Shown: positions 1 to 9,965 of the stretch, piece after piece | How the letters are laid out: every line of letters starts with the position of its first letter | Numbering within the stretch: the stretch's first letter is position 1 | Assembly (NCBI RefSeq): GCF_026625785.1 | Contig: NZ_CP113063.1 | Location: 4,154,001 to 4,218,000 of the forward strand | DNA from: Gordonia sp. SL306 | GTDB taxonomy: Bacteria > Actinomycetota > Actinomycetes > Mycobacteriales > Mycobacteriaceae | Length of the DNA stretch: 64,000 nt | Reading direction: 5' to 3' | The notes under the pieces: generated by a model | What the model saw: the letters and a program-made list of their open reading frames with translations, nothing else | Database searches by the model: none | What the model was told of the DNA's origin: nothing | Made by a program: the position numbers and the translations under genes

Positions 1-172
1 GGATGGCGGAGGAGTGGCCGAGGGCGACCGGGCGGAGCTGTTCGGCACCGGTCGCGACGGCGGGCCGACCGCCAAGGACTGGGCTGACACGATCGGCACC
101 ATCGACTACGAGATCGTCTCGGGTATCGGTCGTCGGGCGATGCGGGAGTACGTCGGGGGCGCCCGTGGATGA
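1..172 (+). CDS. alr: alanine racemase, C-terminal fragment
   Basis: Only the last 56 codons are in the window, reading in frame from base 2 to the TGA at 170-172. The peptide contains DWADTIGTIDYEIVSGIGRR, the conserved C-terminal beta-barrel end of PLP-dependent alanine racemases, which interconvert L- and D-alanine for peptidoglycan. The preceding GDRAELFG is also typical of the family. The stop overlaps the GTG start of the next gene by 8 bases, so the two are probably co-transcribed. The 5' part and catalytic lysine lie outside the window. In mycobacteria alr also sits just upstream of the tsaE operon, which supports the call. Confidence 0.9.
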   Translation, partial: DGGGVAEGDRAELFGTGRDGGPTAKDWADTIGTIDYEIVSGIGRRAMREYVGGARG

Positions 173-1301
173 CTCGGAGCGCATCGGCTGGATGGCCGGG
201 GTCACCGGTGTCGCCGCGCTCGGGGCCGTCGCTGCCGGCGGGGTCGCCCGCAACGTGGCACGCCGTCGGACCGCGAACCGCGCGGATCCGTTTGCGGGCG
301 TGGACTTCACCACGATCTACGACGACACCGCGAGTACGGTCACCACCGACGACGGGATCGATCTCGCGGTCCGCACGGTGATCACCGGCCCGGCGGGAGC
401 CGATCCGGATGAGATCGACCCGGAGCTGACCGTGATCTTCGTCCACGGGTTCAGCCTGCGTATGGCGAGTTGGCATTTCCAGCGTCACGAGTTGGCGCAG
501 CGCTGGGCCGATCGATCCATCCGGATGGTGTTCTTCGATCATCGCGGTCACGGCCGCAGTGGTCCGGCGCCGGCCGAGACCTGCACCATCACCCGCCTCG
601 GCGACGACATCGGCGCGGTGATCCGCGCCGCCGCTCCGACAGGTCCGCTTGTCCTGGTGGGTCATTCGATGGGCGGGATGGCGTTGATGGGACTGGCGCG
701 GCGCGACCCGGCACTCTTCGCCCCCGATGGCCGGGCCAGTGGCGTCGCCCTGGTGGCGACGGCCTCGCGCGGTCTGACCGAGGCCGGCCTCGGCGAAGGA
801 CTGTCGAACCCACTGCTCGACGCGTTCCGGCTGTCCGTCCGTCATGTCCCGGCTCTGGTGCGGGCCGGCCGCGGGATCACCCGTCAGGTGTTGGAACCCG
901 TACTGGTCGCGGCGAGCTTCGGTCCCGACTTCTACAGCCCGAACGTGGGGCGTGCCGTCGAGAAGATGATCCAGAACACGCCCATCGAGACCATCGTGAA
1001 CTTCCTGCACGCCCTGGAGAACCACGACGAATCCATGGCACTGCCGGTCCTCGCCCGGGTGCCGTCGGTGGTGGTGTGCGGCAACGCGGATCGGCTGACG
1101 CCCTTGCCCAGATCGATGCGGATGTACGGGGAACTCAGAGAGGACTCGCGACTCGTCGTGGTCGAGGGGGCAGGTCACATGGTGCAGATGGAGAGGCCGG
1201 ACGTGGTGACCCAGGCGATCGTCGACCTGGTGGATCGTGCGCGGACGGCGACGCCGCAGCCGCGCCGTCGCCGGTGGTGGCGAAGGAGGGTGTCGGGATG
1301 A
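165..1301 (+). CDS. membrane-anchored alpha/beta hydrolase
   Basis: 378 aa starting at GTG 165, which overlaps the alr stop. Residues 8-30 are hydrophobic and Ala/Gly-rich and are followed by an Arg-rich stretch, so a signal anchor is likely. The alpha/beta-hydrolase fold is clear: an oxyanion-side HGF motif, DHRGHGRSG, the nucleophile elbow GHSMGG with Ser168, an acid in GNADRLTP (Asp309) and the catalytic histidine in GAGHMVQ (His338). The substrate cannot be told from sequence; an esterase, lipase or epoxide-hydrolase-like role is possible. Its stop overlaps the tsaE ATG by four bases (ATGA), which places it inside the alr-tsaE-tsaB-rimI-tsaD transcription unit. Confidence 0.85.
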   Translation: MDDSERIGWMAGVTGVAALGAVAAGGVARNVARRRTANRADPFAGVDFTTIYDDTASTVTTDDGIDLAVRTVITGPAGADPDEIDPELTVIFVHGFSLRMASWHFQRHELAQRWADRSIRMVFFDHRGHGRSGPAPAETCTITRLGDDIGAVIRAAAPTGPLVLVGHSMGGMALMGLARRDPALFAPDGRASGVALVATASRGLTEAGLGEGLSNPLLDAFRLSVRHVPALVRAGRGITRQVLEPVLVAASFGPDFYSPNVGRAVEKMIQNTPIETIVNFLHALENHDESMALPVLARVPSVVVCGNADRLTPLPRSMRMYGELREDSRLVVVEGAGHMVQMERPDVVTQAIVDLVDRARTATPQPRRRRWWRRRVSG

Positions 1302-1759
1302 GCGGACCCGTGGAGGCAGGTGCGGCAGGCGCGCGAACGCTGGCCGAGGTCGCCGACACCGAAGATCTGGGACGGGAACTGGCCGCCACCCTGCGAGCCG
1401 GGGACCTGGTGATCCTCGACGGCCCGCTGGGCGCAGGCAAGACGGCGATGGCCAGGGGTATCGGGGCCGGGCTGCAGATTCTCGGTAGGGTGTCGTCGCC
1501 GACGTTCATCATCGCGCGTGAGCATCGGCCGTCACGGCCGGGACTGCCCGGCATGATCCACGTCGACGCCTACCGGCTCGGCGGCCTCGACGAGCTCGAT
1601 GCGCTGGACCTCGATTCCGACCTGACGGGGGCGGTGATCGTGGTGGAGTGGGGTGAGGGAGTCGCCGAGCGTCTCGCCGATCGGCACCTGCGGGTGCGCC
1701 TGCGGCGGGAGCCCGAATCGGATGTCCGTCGCGCCGAATGGGAATGGGTGGATCACTGA
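1298..1759 (+). CDS. tsaE: tRNA t6A biosynthesis ATPase TsaE
   Basis: 153 aa. The P-loop GPLGAGKT is at residues 42-49, followed by SSPTF and VDAYRL, the signature order of the small TsaE (YjeE) ATPases. TsaE works with TsaB and TsaD to transfer threonylcarbamoyl from threonylcarbamoyl-AMP to adenosine 37 of ANN-decoding tRNAs in the cytoplasm. The ATG at 1298 overlaps the upstream hydrolase stop, and the TGA overlaps the tsaB ATG, so translation is probably coupled. Family length is about 150 aa, so the gene is complete. All three partners (tsaE, tsaB, tsaD) are in this operon, which makes the call firm. Confidence 0.95.
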   Translation: MSGPVEAGAAGARTLAEVADTEDLGRELAATLRAGDLVILDGPLGAGKTAMARGIGAGLQILGRVSSPTFIIAREHRPSRPGLPGMIHVDAYRLGGLDELDALDLDSDLTGAVIVVEWGEGVAERLADRHLRVRLRREPESDVRRAEWEWVDH

Positions 1760-2466
1760 TGTGGGTATTGGCCATCGACACCGCGACCGACTCGGTGGTG
1801 ACCGGCGTCGCGTGCCTGCGCCCCGACGACAGTGGTGCGCCCGAGGTGGCGGCCGAGCGCGTCGTGTCGGACGGGCGCCGGCATGCCGAGGTGCTCACCA
1901 CACTCATCGCCGAGGTCCTGACGGAATCGGGAGTCGCGCGCACCGATCTCGCCGCAGTGGTCGTCGGGTGCGGGCCGGGCCCCTTCACCGGATTGCGTGT
2001 GGGCATGGCGACCGGGGCGGCCTTCGCCGACGCGCTGGGGCTGCCCGCGTACGGCGTGTGTTCGCTGGACGCGGTCGCCGGACAGGAGCTCATGGACGGG
2101 GCGGCTGACGGCTCGATGCTCGTGGTCACCGATGCCCGACGTCGGGAGGTCTATTGGGCCCGGTATGTCGACGGGAGACGTGTGAGTGGGCCGGAGGTCG
2201 TCGCGCCTGCCCGGCTCGTCGACGACCTCGCCTCGACGCCCATCGATCTCGTGGCCGGATCACCGGCGCACGCCGAGCTCTTCGGCCGCGCTGTCGGGAC
2301 CGCGACGGTACCGTCGGTGGCCGGTCTCGTGGCGGCCGCGTCCGACGAGCTGCGTACCGGAGCGCATCCGGAACCACTGGTGCCGCTCTATCTCCGGCGC
2401 CCGGACGCCGTGGAGTCCAAGGGCCGTCGGCTATCGGCGGGACAGAACACGGAGGTGCGACGATGA
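1759..2466 (+). CDS. tsaB: tRNA t6A biosynthesis scaffold protein TsaB
   Basis: 235 aa with the ASKHA-fold start [15 protein letters not shown] and the [12 protein letters not shown] segment typical of TsaB (YeaZ). TsaB is the inactive paralogue of TsaD and dimerises with it in the t6A-forming complex. The ATG at 1759 is chosen because it overlaps the tsaE stop (TGATG), the same spacing seen through the operon; earlier in-frame starts would lie within tsaE. The last four bases overlap the rimI ATG. No metal-binding histidine pair is present, as expected for TsaB rather than TsaD. Confidence 0.94.
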   Translation: MWVLAIDTATDSVVTGVACLRPDDSGAPEVAAERVVSDGRRHAEVLTTLIAEVLTESGVARTDLAAVVVGCGPGPFTGLRVGMATGAAFADALGLPAYGVCSLDAVAGQELMDGAADGSMLVVTDARRREVYWARYVDGRRVSGPEVVAPARLVDDLASTPIDLVAGSPAHAELFGRAVGTATVPSVAGLVAAASDELRTGAHPEPLVPLYLRRPDAVESKGRRLSAGQNTEVRR

Positions 2467-2972
2467 CGACGTCGGAGCTGCTGATCGACGACCTCGACTA
2501 CTCGGACATCCCCCGCTGCGCCGCGCTGGAGAAGGAGATGTTCGCCGACGATTCACCCTGGCCCGCAACGGCTTTCCGAGCCGAGCTCAACGCCCCGTAC
2601 AACCGGTACTTCGCGGCCCGCGAACGGCCCGGCGGAGACGTCGTGGGCTACGCGGGAGTCTCGACACTGGGGTCGGCCGGCTCGTTCGAATGCGAGGTCC
2701 ACACAATCGCCGTCGCGCCGTCGCATCGCGGACGGGGTTACGGACGCGCGTTGCTGGTGGCGATGCTCGACGTCGCCGACGATTGTGGCGCGCCGGTTTT
2801 CCTCGAGGTGCGCACCGACAACGACACCGCGATCGACCTCTACGCGCGACACGGGTTCGTCCGGTCGGGCATCCGCCGCAATTACTATCAACCGTCGGGT
2901 GCCGACGCGTACACGATGATCCGACCGGCCACGCCGGAGTCAGCCACGCCGGAGTCAGGGAGTACCCCATGA
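2463..2972 (+). CDS. rimI: ribosomal protein S18 alanine N-acetyltransferase
   Basis: 169 aa GNAT-fold protein. The acetyl-CoA binding loop is seen as [15 protein letters not shown], followed by [21 protein letters not shown] and the [12 protein letters not shown] ending characteristic of RimI. RimI acetylates the N-terminal alanine of ribosomal protein S18; some actinobacterial RimI proteins are broader N-terminal acetyltransferases. It lies between tsaB and tsaD with ATGA overlaps on both sides, the usual arrangement in actinobacteria. The C-terminal tail contains a short duplicated [11 protein letters not shown] stretch that is not part of the fold. Confidence 0.92.
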   Translation: MTTSELLIDDLDYSDIPRCAALEKEMFADDSPWPATAFRAELNAPYNRYFAARERPGGDVVGYAGVSTLGSAGSFECEVHTIAVAPSHRGRGYGRALLVAMLDVADDCGAPVFLEVRTDNDTAIDLYARHGFVRSGIRRNYYQPSGADAYTMIRPATPESATPESGSTP

Positions 2973-4021
2973 TCGTGATGGGAATCGAGAGCTCGTGTGA
3001 CGAGACCGGAGTCGGGATCGTCCGGTGGGATCCGGACGGCGTCGGCGACGGCGGGAAGGGCACTGCGGCACTGCTCGCCGACGAGGTCGCGTCCAGTGTC
3101 GATGAGCATGCCCGGTTCGGCGGCGTGGTCCCCGAGATCGCGTCACGAGCACACCTCGAGGCGATCGTGCCGACCATGCAGCGTGCCCGAGAAGTTGCCG
3201 GAATCGACCGCCCCGATGCGATCGCGGTGACGATCGGCCCGGGTCTGGCCGGCGCTCTGCTGGTCGGTGTCGCGGCCGCGAAGGCCTACGCATTGGCCTG
3301 GGACGTCCCACTCTTCGCCATGAATCACCTGGGCGGTCATGTCGCGGTCGACACGCTGGAGCACGGGCCGATGCCGGAGTGCGTCGCCCTCCTGGTCTCC
3401 GGTGGCCACACCCACCTGCTGCACGTGACGGACCTGGCGTCGCCGATCACCGAACTCGGGACCACGGTCGACGACGCGGCGGGGGAGGCATTCGACAAGG
3501 TGGCGCGCCTTCTCGATCTCGGATTCCCGGGCGGTCCGGCGCTGGATCGTGCTGCAGCCGAGGGTGATCCGAGTGCGGTCGCGTTCCCACGCGGGATGAC
3601 CGGACCTCGTGACGCGCGCTACGACTTCTCGTTCAGTGGTCTCAAGACGGCGGTGGCACGCCACGTCGAGAAATGCGATCGCGACGGCGTCGAGGTGCCG
3701 ATCGCCGACGTCGCCGCGTCGTTCCAGGAGGCGGTTGCCGACGTCCTGACGATGAAGGCGCTCCGTGCCTGCACGGACCTCGACGTCGACACCCTGGTGC
3801 TCGGCGGTGGTGCCACCGCGAACTCTCGCATTCGATCGCTGGCACAGGAAAGGTGCGAGGCGGCGGGCATCACCCTACGGGTGCCCCGGCCTCGCCTCTG
3901 CACCGACAACGGAGTGATGATCGCGACGCTGGGCGCGCATGTCATCGCGGGGGGAGCCCAGCCGTCCCCGCTGACCGTCGCCACCGACCCGGGGATGTCG
4001 GTGCAGGTCAGTCAGCTCTGA
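2969..4021 (+). CDS. tsaD: tRNA threonylcarbamoyladenosine transferase TsaD
   Basis: 350 aa. It begins [16 protein letters not shown] and carries the Kae1/TsaD metal-binding pair HLGGH (His120 and His124), then [11 protein letters not shown] and [11 protein letters not shown]. TsaD catalyses the final transfer of threonylcarbamoyl to A37 of tRNA, with TsaB and TsaE. The start at 2969 overlaps the rimI stop as ATGA. It is the last gene of the operon. Its 3' end overlaps the 3' end of the convergent marR gene by 10 bases, so no separate terminator fits between them. Confidence 0.96.
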   Translation: MIVMGIESSCDETGVGIVRWDPDGVGDGGKGTAALLADEVASSVDEHARFGGVVPEIASRAHLEAIVPTMQRAREVAGIDRPDAIAVTIGPGLAGALLVGVAAAKAYALAWDVPLFAMNHLGGHVAVDTLEHGPMPECVALLVSGGHTHLLHVTDLASPITELGTTVDDAAGEAFDKVARLLDLGFPGGPALDRAAAEGDPSAVAFPRGMTGPRDARYDFSFSGLKTAVARHVEKCDRDGVEVPIADVAASFQEAVADVLTMKALRACTDLDVDTLVLGGGATANSRIRSLAQERCEAAGITLRVPRPRLCTDNGVMIATLGAHVIAGGAQPSPLTVATDPGMSVQVSQL

Positions 4022-4422
4022 CGCTGCAACAGTTCGCGGCAGCCCAGTGAGTGGTCGGCCAGTACCGCCCGCTGGGTCGGGCGCGCGCGCCGGTAGCGGT
4101 CCTCGCCGCTCTCGGTGAGCTGGGCGAACACCGACCGTCGATCCGACTCACACATCGTCCTGCTCGCGAGCCCGTCCTTCTCCAGGCGCGCGACCACGCG
4201 TGACAGAGCGCTCTGGCTGAGATGGACGTGCTCGGCGAGCTCGCTCATCCGCAGACTGTGTTCATCTGCTGCCCAGAGCAATTCGAGGACCTCGAACTCA
4301 CTGGCGGAGATCTTGTGATTGGCCTGCAGTTCACGGTCGAGGGCGCAGGAGACCCGGTGATACCGAACCGACAGGTCATGCCAGGCCGCGGCCAGCGCAT
4401 CCTGATCGGTTCCCTCGGTCAT
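4012..4422 (-). CDS. MarR-family transcriptional regulator
   Basis: 136 aa winged-helix protein. Helix-turn-helix residues are seen in [20 protein letters not shown], with the wing in [22 protein letters not shown] chose ATG 4422 (MTEGTDQD) over a GTG three codons earlier because a TAAGGT -10 element (4430-4435) stands seven bases before it, which fits a leaderless message and would overlap the longer start. The gene is divergent from an MFS efflux gene, with repeated ATGC-type boxes between them, so it most likely represses that pump and itself. The ligand is unknown. Confidence 0.88.
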   Translation of the reverse strand: MTEGTDQDALAAAWHDLSVRYHRVSCALDRELQANHKISASEFEVLELLWAADEHSLRMSELAEHVHLSQSALSRVVARLEKDGLASRTMCESDRRSVFAQLTESGEDRYRRARPTQRAVLADHSLGCRELLQRQS

Positions 4423-4439
4423 GCCGAACACCTTACCAC

Positions 4440-4511
4440 ATGCAAATACATGTAATGCATACGCAATAAATGCCCTGACATTAGATGTAGACGCATTACA
4501 TGCAAACGCAT
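4440..4511. promoter_or_regulatory. marR/MFS divergent operator region
   Basis: Two near-identical boxes, ATGCAAATACAT at 4440-4451 and ATGCAAACGCAT at 4500-4511, lie exactly 60 bp apart. An inverted pair CATGTAATGC (4449-4458) and GCATTACATG (4493-4502) lies between their outer edges. The second box abuts TATAGT (4511-4516), a good -10 for the MFS gene. The first is next to the marR -10 element. This fits binding of a dimeric MarR protein to both promoters, but binding is inferred. Confidence 0.6.
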
Positions 4512-4524
4512 ATAGTCAACGCTC

Positions 4525-6069
4525 ATGACCCAGACACACGATCTCGTCATCACTCAACGCGCCACCGATCCGTCCACCGCGCCGCCCGCACCGACCGACC
4601 CCGCAACGCACATCACCAGCGCCTCCGGGTGGGGCTCGCGTACCTGGCTGTTGCTGGTGGTCCTGGCCGGGGCGCTCTTCCTGGACGGCCTCGACATCTC
4701 GATGGTCGGTGTCGCGCTGCCGTCCATCGGCGCCGACCTCGGCATGGGGCAGTCGCAATTGCAATGGATCGTCAGCGGCTATGTCCTCGGCTACGGAGGA
4801 CTGCTCCTGCTCGGCGGGCGGACCAGCGATCTGATCGGCCGGCGGCGCGTGTTTCTCATCGCTCTCGGCGTGTTCGGGGTGGCCTCGGTGGTCAGTGCGG
4901 TCGTCGACGTCGACGCCCTGATCGTCGCGCTCCGATTCGTCAAGGGCGTGGCCGCGGCATTCACCGTGCCGGCGGGCCTGTCGATCATCACCACCACTTT
5001 CGCGGAGGGGCCCGCGCGCAATCGGGCCTTCTCGATCTACACCGTCTGCGGTGCCAGCGGGTTTTCCCTCGGCCTGGTGTTCGGTGGCCTGCTGACCGAG
5101 ATCTCCTGGCGCGCAACGCTGATCTTCCCCGGGCCGGTCGCGCTGCTGTTGCTGTTCGCGGGCCTGCGGGTGATCCCGAAGATCGGTGCCGCACCGTTCA
5201 GGTGGGCACAGTTCGACGTCGTCGGTGCGTTGACGAGCACGGGTGCACTGCTGCTGCTCGTCTTCGGGGTGGTGCGTGCACCCGAGGTCGGCTGGGCATC
5301 CGCGGTCACCATCGGGACCCTGGTCGTGTCCGGCATCCTCGCCGTCGCATTCGTCCTGGTGGAACGCCGGCATCGGCATCCGCTCGTGCGCCTCGGACTG
5401 CTGCGGTCGCCGCTGCTCGTGCATGCCAACATCTCGGCGGCCCTGATGTTCGGTTCGTATGTGGCGTTCCAGTTCGTGGTGACCCTGTACCTGCAGGATT
5501 CCCTTGGATGGTCGCCCCTCGCGATGGCGCTCGGATTTCTGCCTGCCGGCCTGATCGTCGCCGCCAGCGCCATCCGGATGGACCGCGTGCTGGATCGAGT
5601 GCCGACGCCCTGGCTGCTCGTCGGCGGATTCGCGGCTTTCCTGGGTGGCTACCTTTGGTTCGCACGAGCGGAGCCGGGAATGGCCTACGCCGACTTCCTG
5701 CTGCCGACGATCATCTTGCTCGGCATCGGTTTCGCCGTCACGTTCCCGTCGGTCACATCTCAGGGCACCGCGGGTGTCGACGACGCGGAGCAGGGACTTG
5801 CCTCGGGGCTGGTCAACACCAGTGTCCAGGTGGGCGGGGCGGTGATGATGGCGGTGGTCACCGCGATCCTCACGAGCTCAGACGAACCGTCCGGTCCCGG
5901 CGAGCTCCTGGGCGGGATGTCGACGGCGATCTGGGTTGTGGCGGGCCTGTCGATCGTCGGTCTCGCCAGTGCGATCGCGATGGCGACATGGTCGCGAAAG
6001 AGCCGTACGCAGGTGCTACCGGGCCCGGTACCGGCGCTCGAGAGCCCGCTCGCGGGCGGGGCCGACTGA
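4525..6069 (+). CDS. MFS drug efflux transporter, DHA2 type
   Basis: 514 aa, very hydrophobic, with about 14 predicted membrane segments, the topology of the EmrB/QacA (DHA2) proton-antiporter group. Motif D1 is seen as LDISMVGVALPSI and motif A as GGRTSDLIGRRRVF in the first cytoplasmic loop. The N-terminal 35 residues are polar and Thr/Pro-rich. ATG 4525 lies eight bases after a TATAGT -10 element. Divergent control with the adjacent MarR regulator suggests drug- or phenolic-inducible export; the substrate cannot be predicted. The stop is followed at once by the groES promoter. Confidence 0.88.
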   Translation: MTQTHDLVITQRATDPSTAPPAPTDPATHITSASGWGSRTWLLLVVLAGALFLDGLDISMVGVALPSIGADLGMGQSQLQWIVSGYVLGYGGLLLLGGRTSDLIGRRRVFLIALGVFGVASVVSAVVDVDALIVALRFVKGVAAAFTVPAGLSIITTTFAEGPARNRAFSIYTVCGASGFSLGLVFGGLLTEISWRATLIFPGPVALLLLFAGLRVIPKIGAAPFRWAQFDVVGALTSTGALLLLVFGVVRAPEVGWASAVTIGTLVVSGILAVAFVLVERRHRHPLVRLGLLRSPLLVHANISAALMFGSYVAFQFVVTLYLQDSLGWSPLAMALGFLPAGLIVAASAIRMDRVLDRVPTPWLLVGGFAAFLGGYLWFARAEPGMAYADFLLPTIILLGIGFAVTFPSVTSQGTAGVDDAEQGLASGLVNTSVQVGGAVMMAVVTAILTSSDEPSGPGELLGGMSTAIWVVAGLSIVGLASAIAMATWSRKSRTQVLPGPVPALESPLAGGAD

Positions 6070-6086
6070 TTTTGCAGCCTCCGCCC

Positions 6087-6120
6087 TTGAGTGCTGGCAC
6101 TCTCGTGTATAGAGTGCTAG
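6087..6120 (+). promoter_or_regulatory. groES-groEL promoter with CIRCE operator
   Basis: CTGGCACTC (6094-6102), nine bases, then GAGTGCTAG (6112-6120) closely matches the CIRCE consensus TTAGCACTC-N9-GAGTGCTAA bound by the heat-shock repressor HrcA. The left arm also forms a second small palindrome, GAGTGCTGGCACTC (6089-6102). A promoter TTGAGT (6087-6092), 17 bp, TAGAGT (6110-6115) overlaps the operator, so bound HrcA would block RNA polymerase. The leader to groES is about 110 nt. Confidence 0.88.
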
Positions 6121-6230
6121 TCGGCACTGCGTGAAGCCTCGGCACCCGCGACGACGGGGCTTCGTCCAGCGCCATGAACATCCGAACCACCGTTCGAACT
6201 CACTCAGTACGAAAGTTGAGGACTCACATC

Positions 6231-6530
6231 GTGGCGAGCGTGAACATCAAGCCGCTTGAGGACAAGATCCTGGTGCAGGCCGTGGAGGCAGAGACGACCA
6301 CCGCGTCCGGTCTGGTCATCCCGGACACCGCCAAGGAGAAGCCGCAGGAAGGCACCGTCATCGCCGTCGGCGAGGGCCGGGTTACCGAACAGGGCAACCG
6401 CGTCCCGGTCGACGTCAAGGAAGGTGACACCGTCATCTACAGCAAGTACGGAGGCACCGAGATCAAGTACGCCGGCGAGGAGTACCTGATCCTCTCGGCG
6501 CGCGACGTGCTGGCCGTCATCGGCAAGTAA
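6231..6530 (+). CDS. groES: co-chaperonin GroES (Hsp10)
   Basis: 99 aa, the normal family length. [16 protein letters not shown], the mobile loop [21 protein letters not shown] and the ending [15 protein letters not shown] are all standard GroES. It forms the heptameric lid on the GroEL chamber. The GTG at 6231 is the family start; the in-frame ATG at 6174 would add residues not found in GroES. The gene follows a CIRCE element and precedes groEL by about 100 bp. Confidence 0.97.
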   Translation: MASVNIKPLEDKILVQAVEAETTTASGLVIPDTAKEKPQEGTVIAVGEGRVTEQGNRVPVDVKEGDTVIYSKYGGTEIKYAGEEYLILSARDVLAVIGK

Positions 6531-6554
6531 GACCCGCGAATCACACCGCGTGTC

Positions 6555-6591
6555 CACCGCCCCGGAGCCCTCGTCGGGCGCCGGGGCGGTG
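6555..6591 (+). other. groES-groEL intercistronic hairpin
   Basis: CACCGCCCCGG (6555-6565) is the exact reverse complement of CCGGGGCGGTG (6581-6591), giving an 11-bp GC-rich stem with a 15-nt loop between groES and groEL. No T-run follows, so it is more likely a partial terminator, processing or stabilising element than a full stop. Such a hairpin could set different groES and groEL mRNA levels. Confidence 0.6.
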
Positions 6592-6620
6592 CTGATTCTC
6601 CAAGCTGTCCCGCACTCTGA

Positions 6621-8240
<1,620 letters not shown>

Positions 8241-8263
8241 CATCGGCGACGTATCCGCAAAAC

Positions 8264-8305
8264 CCCTCGGGGGCATCGATCCTGCTGGATCGATGCCCCC
8301 GAGGG
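8264..8305. terminator. bidirectional hairpin terminator between groEL1 and whiB3
   Basis: A perfect 19-bp stem (8264-8282 with 8287-8305) with a TGCT loop sits between the convergent groEL1 and whiB3 genes. The arms start CCCTCGGGGGCAT. There is no long T-run on either side, common for actinobacterial terminators. It is placed to end transcription from both directions. Confidence 0.82.
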
Positions 8306-8330
8306 CGTTGGGGAGGGGTCCGCGTGTCGG

Positions 8331-8627
8331 CTAGCCGGCCATCCGGCGTCCGACACCGCGCTTCATCAGCATGCTGCGTTCGGATTCGGAGAGTCCTCCC
8401 CAGATGCCGTAGGGCTCGGCGACCGCGAGGGCATGCTCACGGCATTGGGCGATCACCGGGCACTGGTGGCACATCTCCTTGGCACGGCGCTCCCGCTGGG
8501 CGCGCGCACGGCCGCGCTCACCGTCGGGGTGAAAGAACATCGAGGATTCCACTCCGCGGCAGAGACCCTTCATTTGCCAGTCCCAGATGTCGGCGTTCGG
8601 GCCGGGAAGAAGATTTGGCTGAGGCAT
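8331..8627 (-). CDS. whiB3: WhiB3-type iron-sulfur transcriptional regulator
   Basis: 98 aa. The start MPQPNLLPGPNADIWDW and body closely resemble mycobacterial WhiB3. Four cluster cysteines are visible: one in GLCRG and three in MCHQCPVIAQC, binding a [4Fe-4S] cluster, followed by the GIWGGLSESER turn and a basic C-terminus. WhiB3 binds the housekeeping sigma factor and senses redox state and NO. I chose the ATG at 8627 because AAGGAG (complement at 8636-8641) lies eight bases upstream; a longer frame to 8729 lacks homologous residues. In mycobacteria whiB3 also lies between groEL1 and the sigD locus. Confidence 0.94.
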   Translation of the reverse strand: MPQPNLLPGPNADIWDWQMKGLCRGVESSMFFHPDGERGRARAQRERRAKEMCHQCPVIAQCREHALAVAEPYGIWGGLSESERSMLMKRGVGRRMAG

Positions 8628-9065
8628 GACAGCGACTCCTTGTCTGCGAGTGGCACTCGTATTCATCAGTGCATCCACACAGTAGGCAAGCAAAAGAAAT
8701 GGAGTCAATCCCGCCAAATACCTGCTCAATGATGGTGAAACTTCGGGAAATGTTAACTCTGTGTTGTGGAAACGGACCGGACTAGCATATACCCGGAACT
8801 GGGTGGATCAGGCCCCTGCTGCGGGACGGTTTGCCCTATCTGAACTGCGAATTCCCTTGCCCGGGGGAGTGTTTCGGCAGCCGCGGCAGCTCGTTTCAGG
8901 GAGGTTCCGTGACGGGCGTCGCGTAACACGGAAGAAATATGCAGAATATGCCTGCGTGATCTGGGGGCGGAATTAATGTTTGTGACGGCAGGTTAAATTC
9001 ATGCAAACTGGAACCGGTTACATTCCATTCGGCGTTGACGTGATCGCGAGAAAATAGGGTCTGAT
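8628..9065. other. 438-bp divergent intergenic region
   Basis: No convincing gene is present. The stretch is noticeably more AT-rich than its surroundings and must hold the whiB3 promoter (minus strand) and that of the gene at 9066. TAGGGT at 9055-9060, five bases before ATG 9066, is a possible -10. TTGACG at 9035-9040 is 14 bp from it, too close for a standard spacing. A long leader for whiB3 is likely, as known for mycobacterial whiB3. I do not see a clear operator. Confidence 0.6.
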
Positions 9066-9860
9066 ATGGGCAAACGTACGGATGGGTATGCGTTGTGGGA
9101 CCGCGCGGTGCACCGGGGAGGTATAGGTCACACCGCAGCCGCGTTCGCGTTGCTCGACGGTGCGGACCGCGTGGGGCGGGAACGCGGTGACGATGTGCTC
9201 TCTTCGCTGGCCTCCTCGACCCGGGCCTCGCTGCTGCGGCAGGCGGGCCGTCACCGGCAGGCTGCGACGTATGACGGACGCGCCCTGCTGTTGGTTGGCG
9301 TGGGGTCGCCCGATGGCGGGCAGCGGCGAATGGCCGCCGGGGGCCGGTGGCGCCAGGCCGCCCTGTTGGACGCGTTGGTCGGGCTCGCCGCCGATCATCT
9401 CGGCCGGCTCCGTCTGTCGGACGCTGCACGCCTGCTGGACCGTGCCCGCGACCACGCCGACCCCGACGACGGCGGTTGGCTCGCCGGTCGTCGTCCTCGG
9501 CTGCGCATCGAGTGGGTCTCGGCCGAGTTGGCCATGTACGGCGGCGACGCGGCGAAAGCGGTCGGACACGCCGAGGCGGGTTGTCGATTGGCCGAACTCG
9601 GCGACACCCCGGAGCGCCACCGCGTGAAGACGACCCTCATCGCGGCCGCCGCCGCGGCGACCGCGGGTGACTCGCGTCACGCCGCGGAGCTCGCGGGTGA
9701 GGTGACCAGGCGCGCAGCCGACGCGGGCCTGATGCCGTTGCAGTGGGCTTCGCTGGCATTGCGGAACGGGCTCGACGCGGGAGATGAGCAGGTCACGAAG
9801 GAACTGGCGCGGACTCGATCCGAACTCATCTCTCGAGGTGTGCCATTCGACAACGCGTGA
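9066..9860 (+). CDS. conserved TPR-like helical protein upstream of sigD
   Basis: 264 aa, no signal peptide or membrane segment. The sequence is Ala/Arg/Leu-rich with repeated amphipathic helices (for example AAFALLDGADRVGRERGDD and DSRHAAELAGEVTRRAADAG), consistent with a tetratricopeptide-like helical repeat. By position between whiB3 and sigD it matches the hypothetical gene Rv3415c of M. tuberculosis (from memory of that map). The function is unknown. A role tied to SigD is conceivable only from its constant position. The gap to sigD is about 105 bp, so it may be in the same transcript. Confidence 0.7.
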   Translation: MGKRTDGYALWDRAVHRGGIGHTAAAFALLDGADRVGRERGDDVLSSLASSTRASLLRQAGRHRQAATYDGRALLLVGVGSPDGGQRRMAAGGRWRQAALLDALVGLAADHLGRLRLSDAARLLDRARDHADPDDGGWLAGRRPRLRIEWVSAELAMYGGDAAKAVGHAEAGCRLAELGDTPERHRVKTTLIAAAAAATAGDSRHAAELAGEVTRRAADAGLMPLQWASLALRNGLDAGDEQVTKELARTRSELISRGVPFDNA

Positions 9861-9965
9861 TGGCAGTGGGTGCGTCGAGCGTCGGGTCCGATCGCTAAGG
9901 TGACGTGGGGGAAACGGCGCACCGGCAACACCACGACACATGTAACACGGGGATCTCAACTGACG

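Noticed and set aside
4516..5424. A 302-codon minus-strand frame inside the MFS gene
   Set aside because: Composition is Gln/Asp/Arg-rich with no domain, typical of the shadow of a hydrophobic protein gene.
8761..8976. A 71-codon frame between whiB3 and the TPR-like gene
   Set aside because: No ribosome site, no family features, atypical codon use; the region is better explained as promoter and leader sequence.
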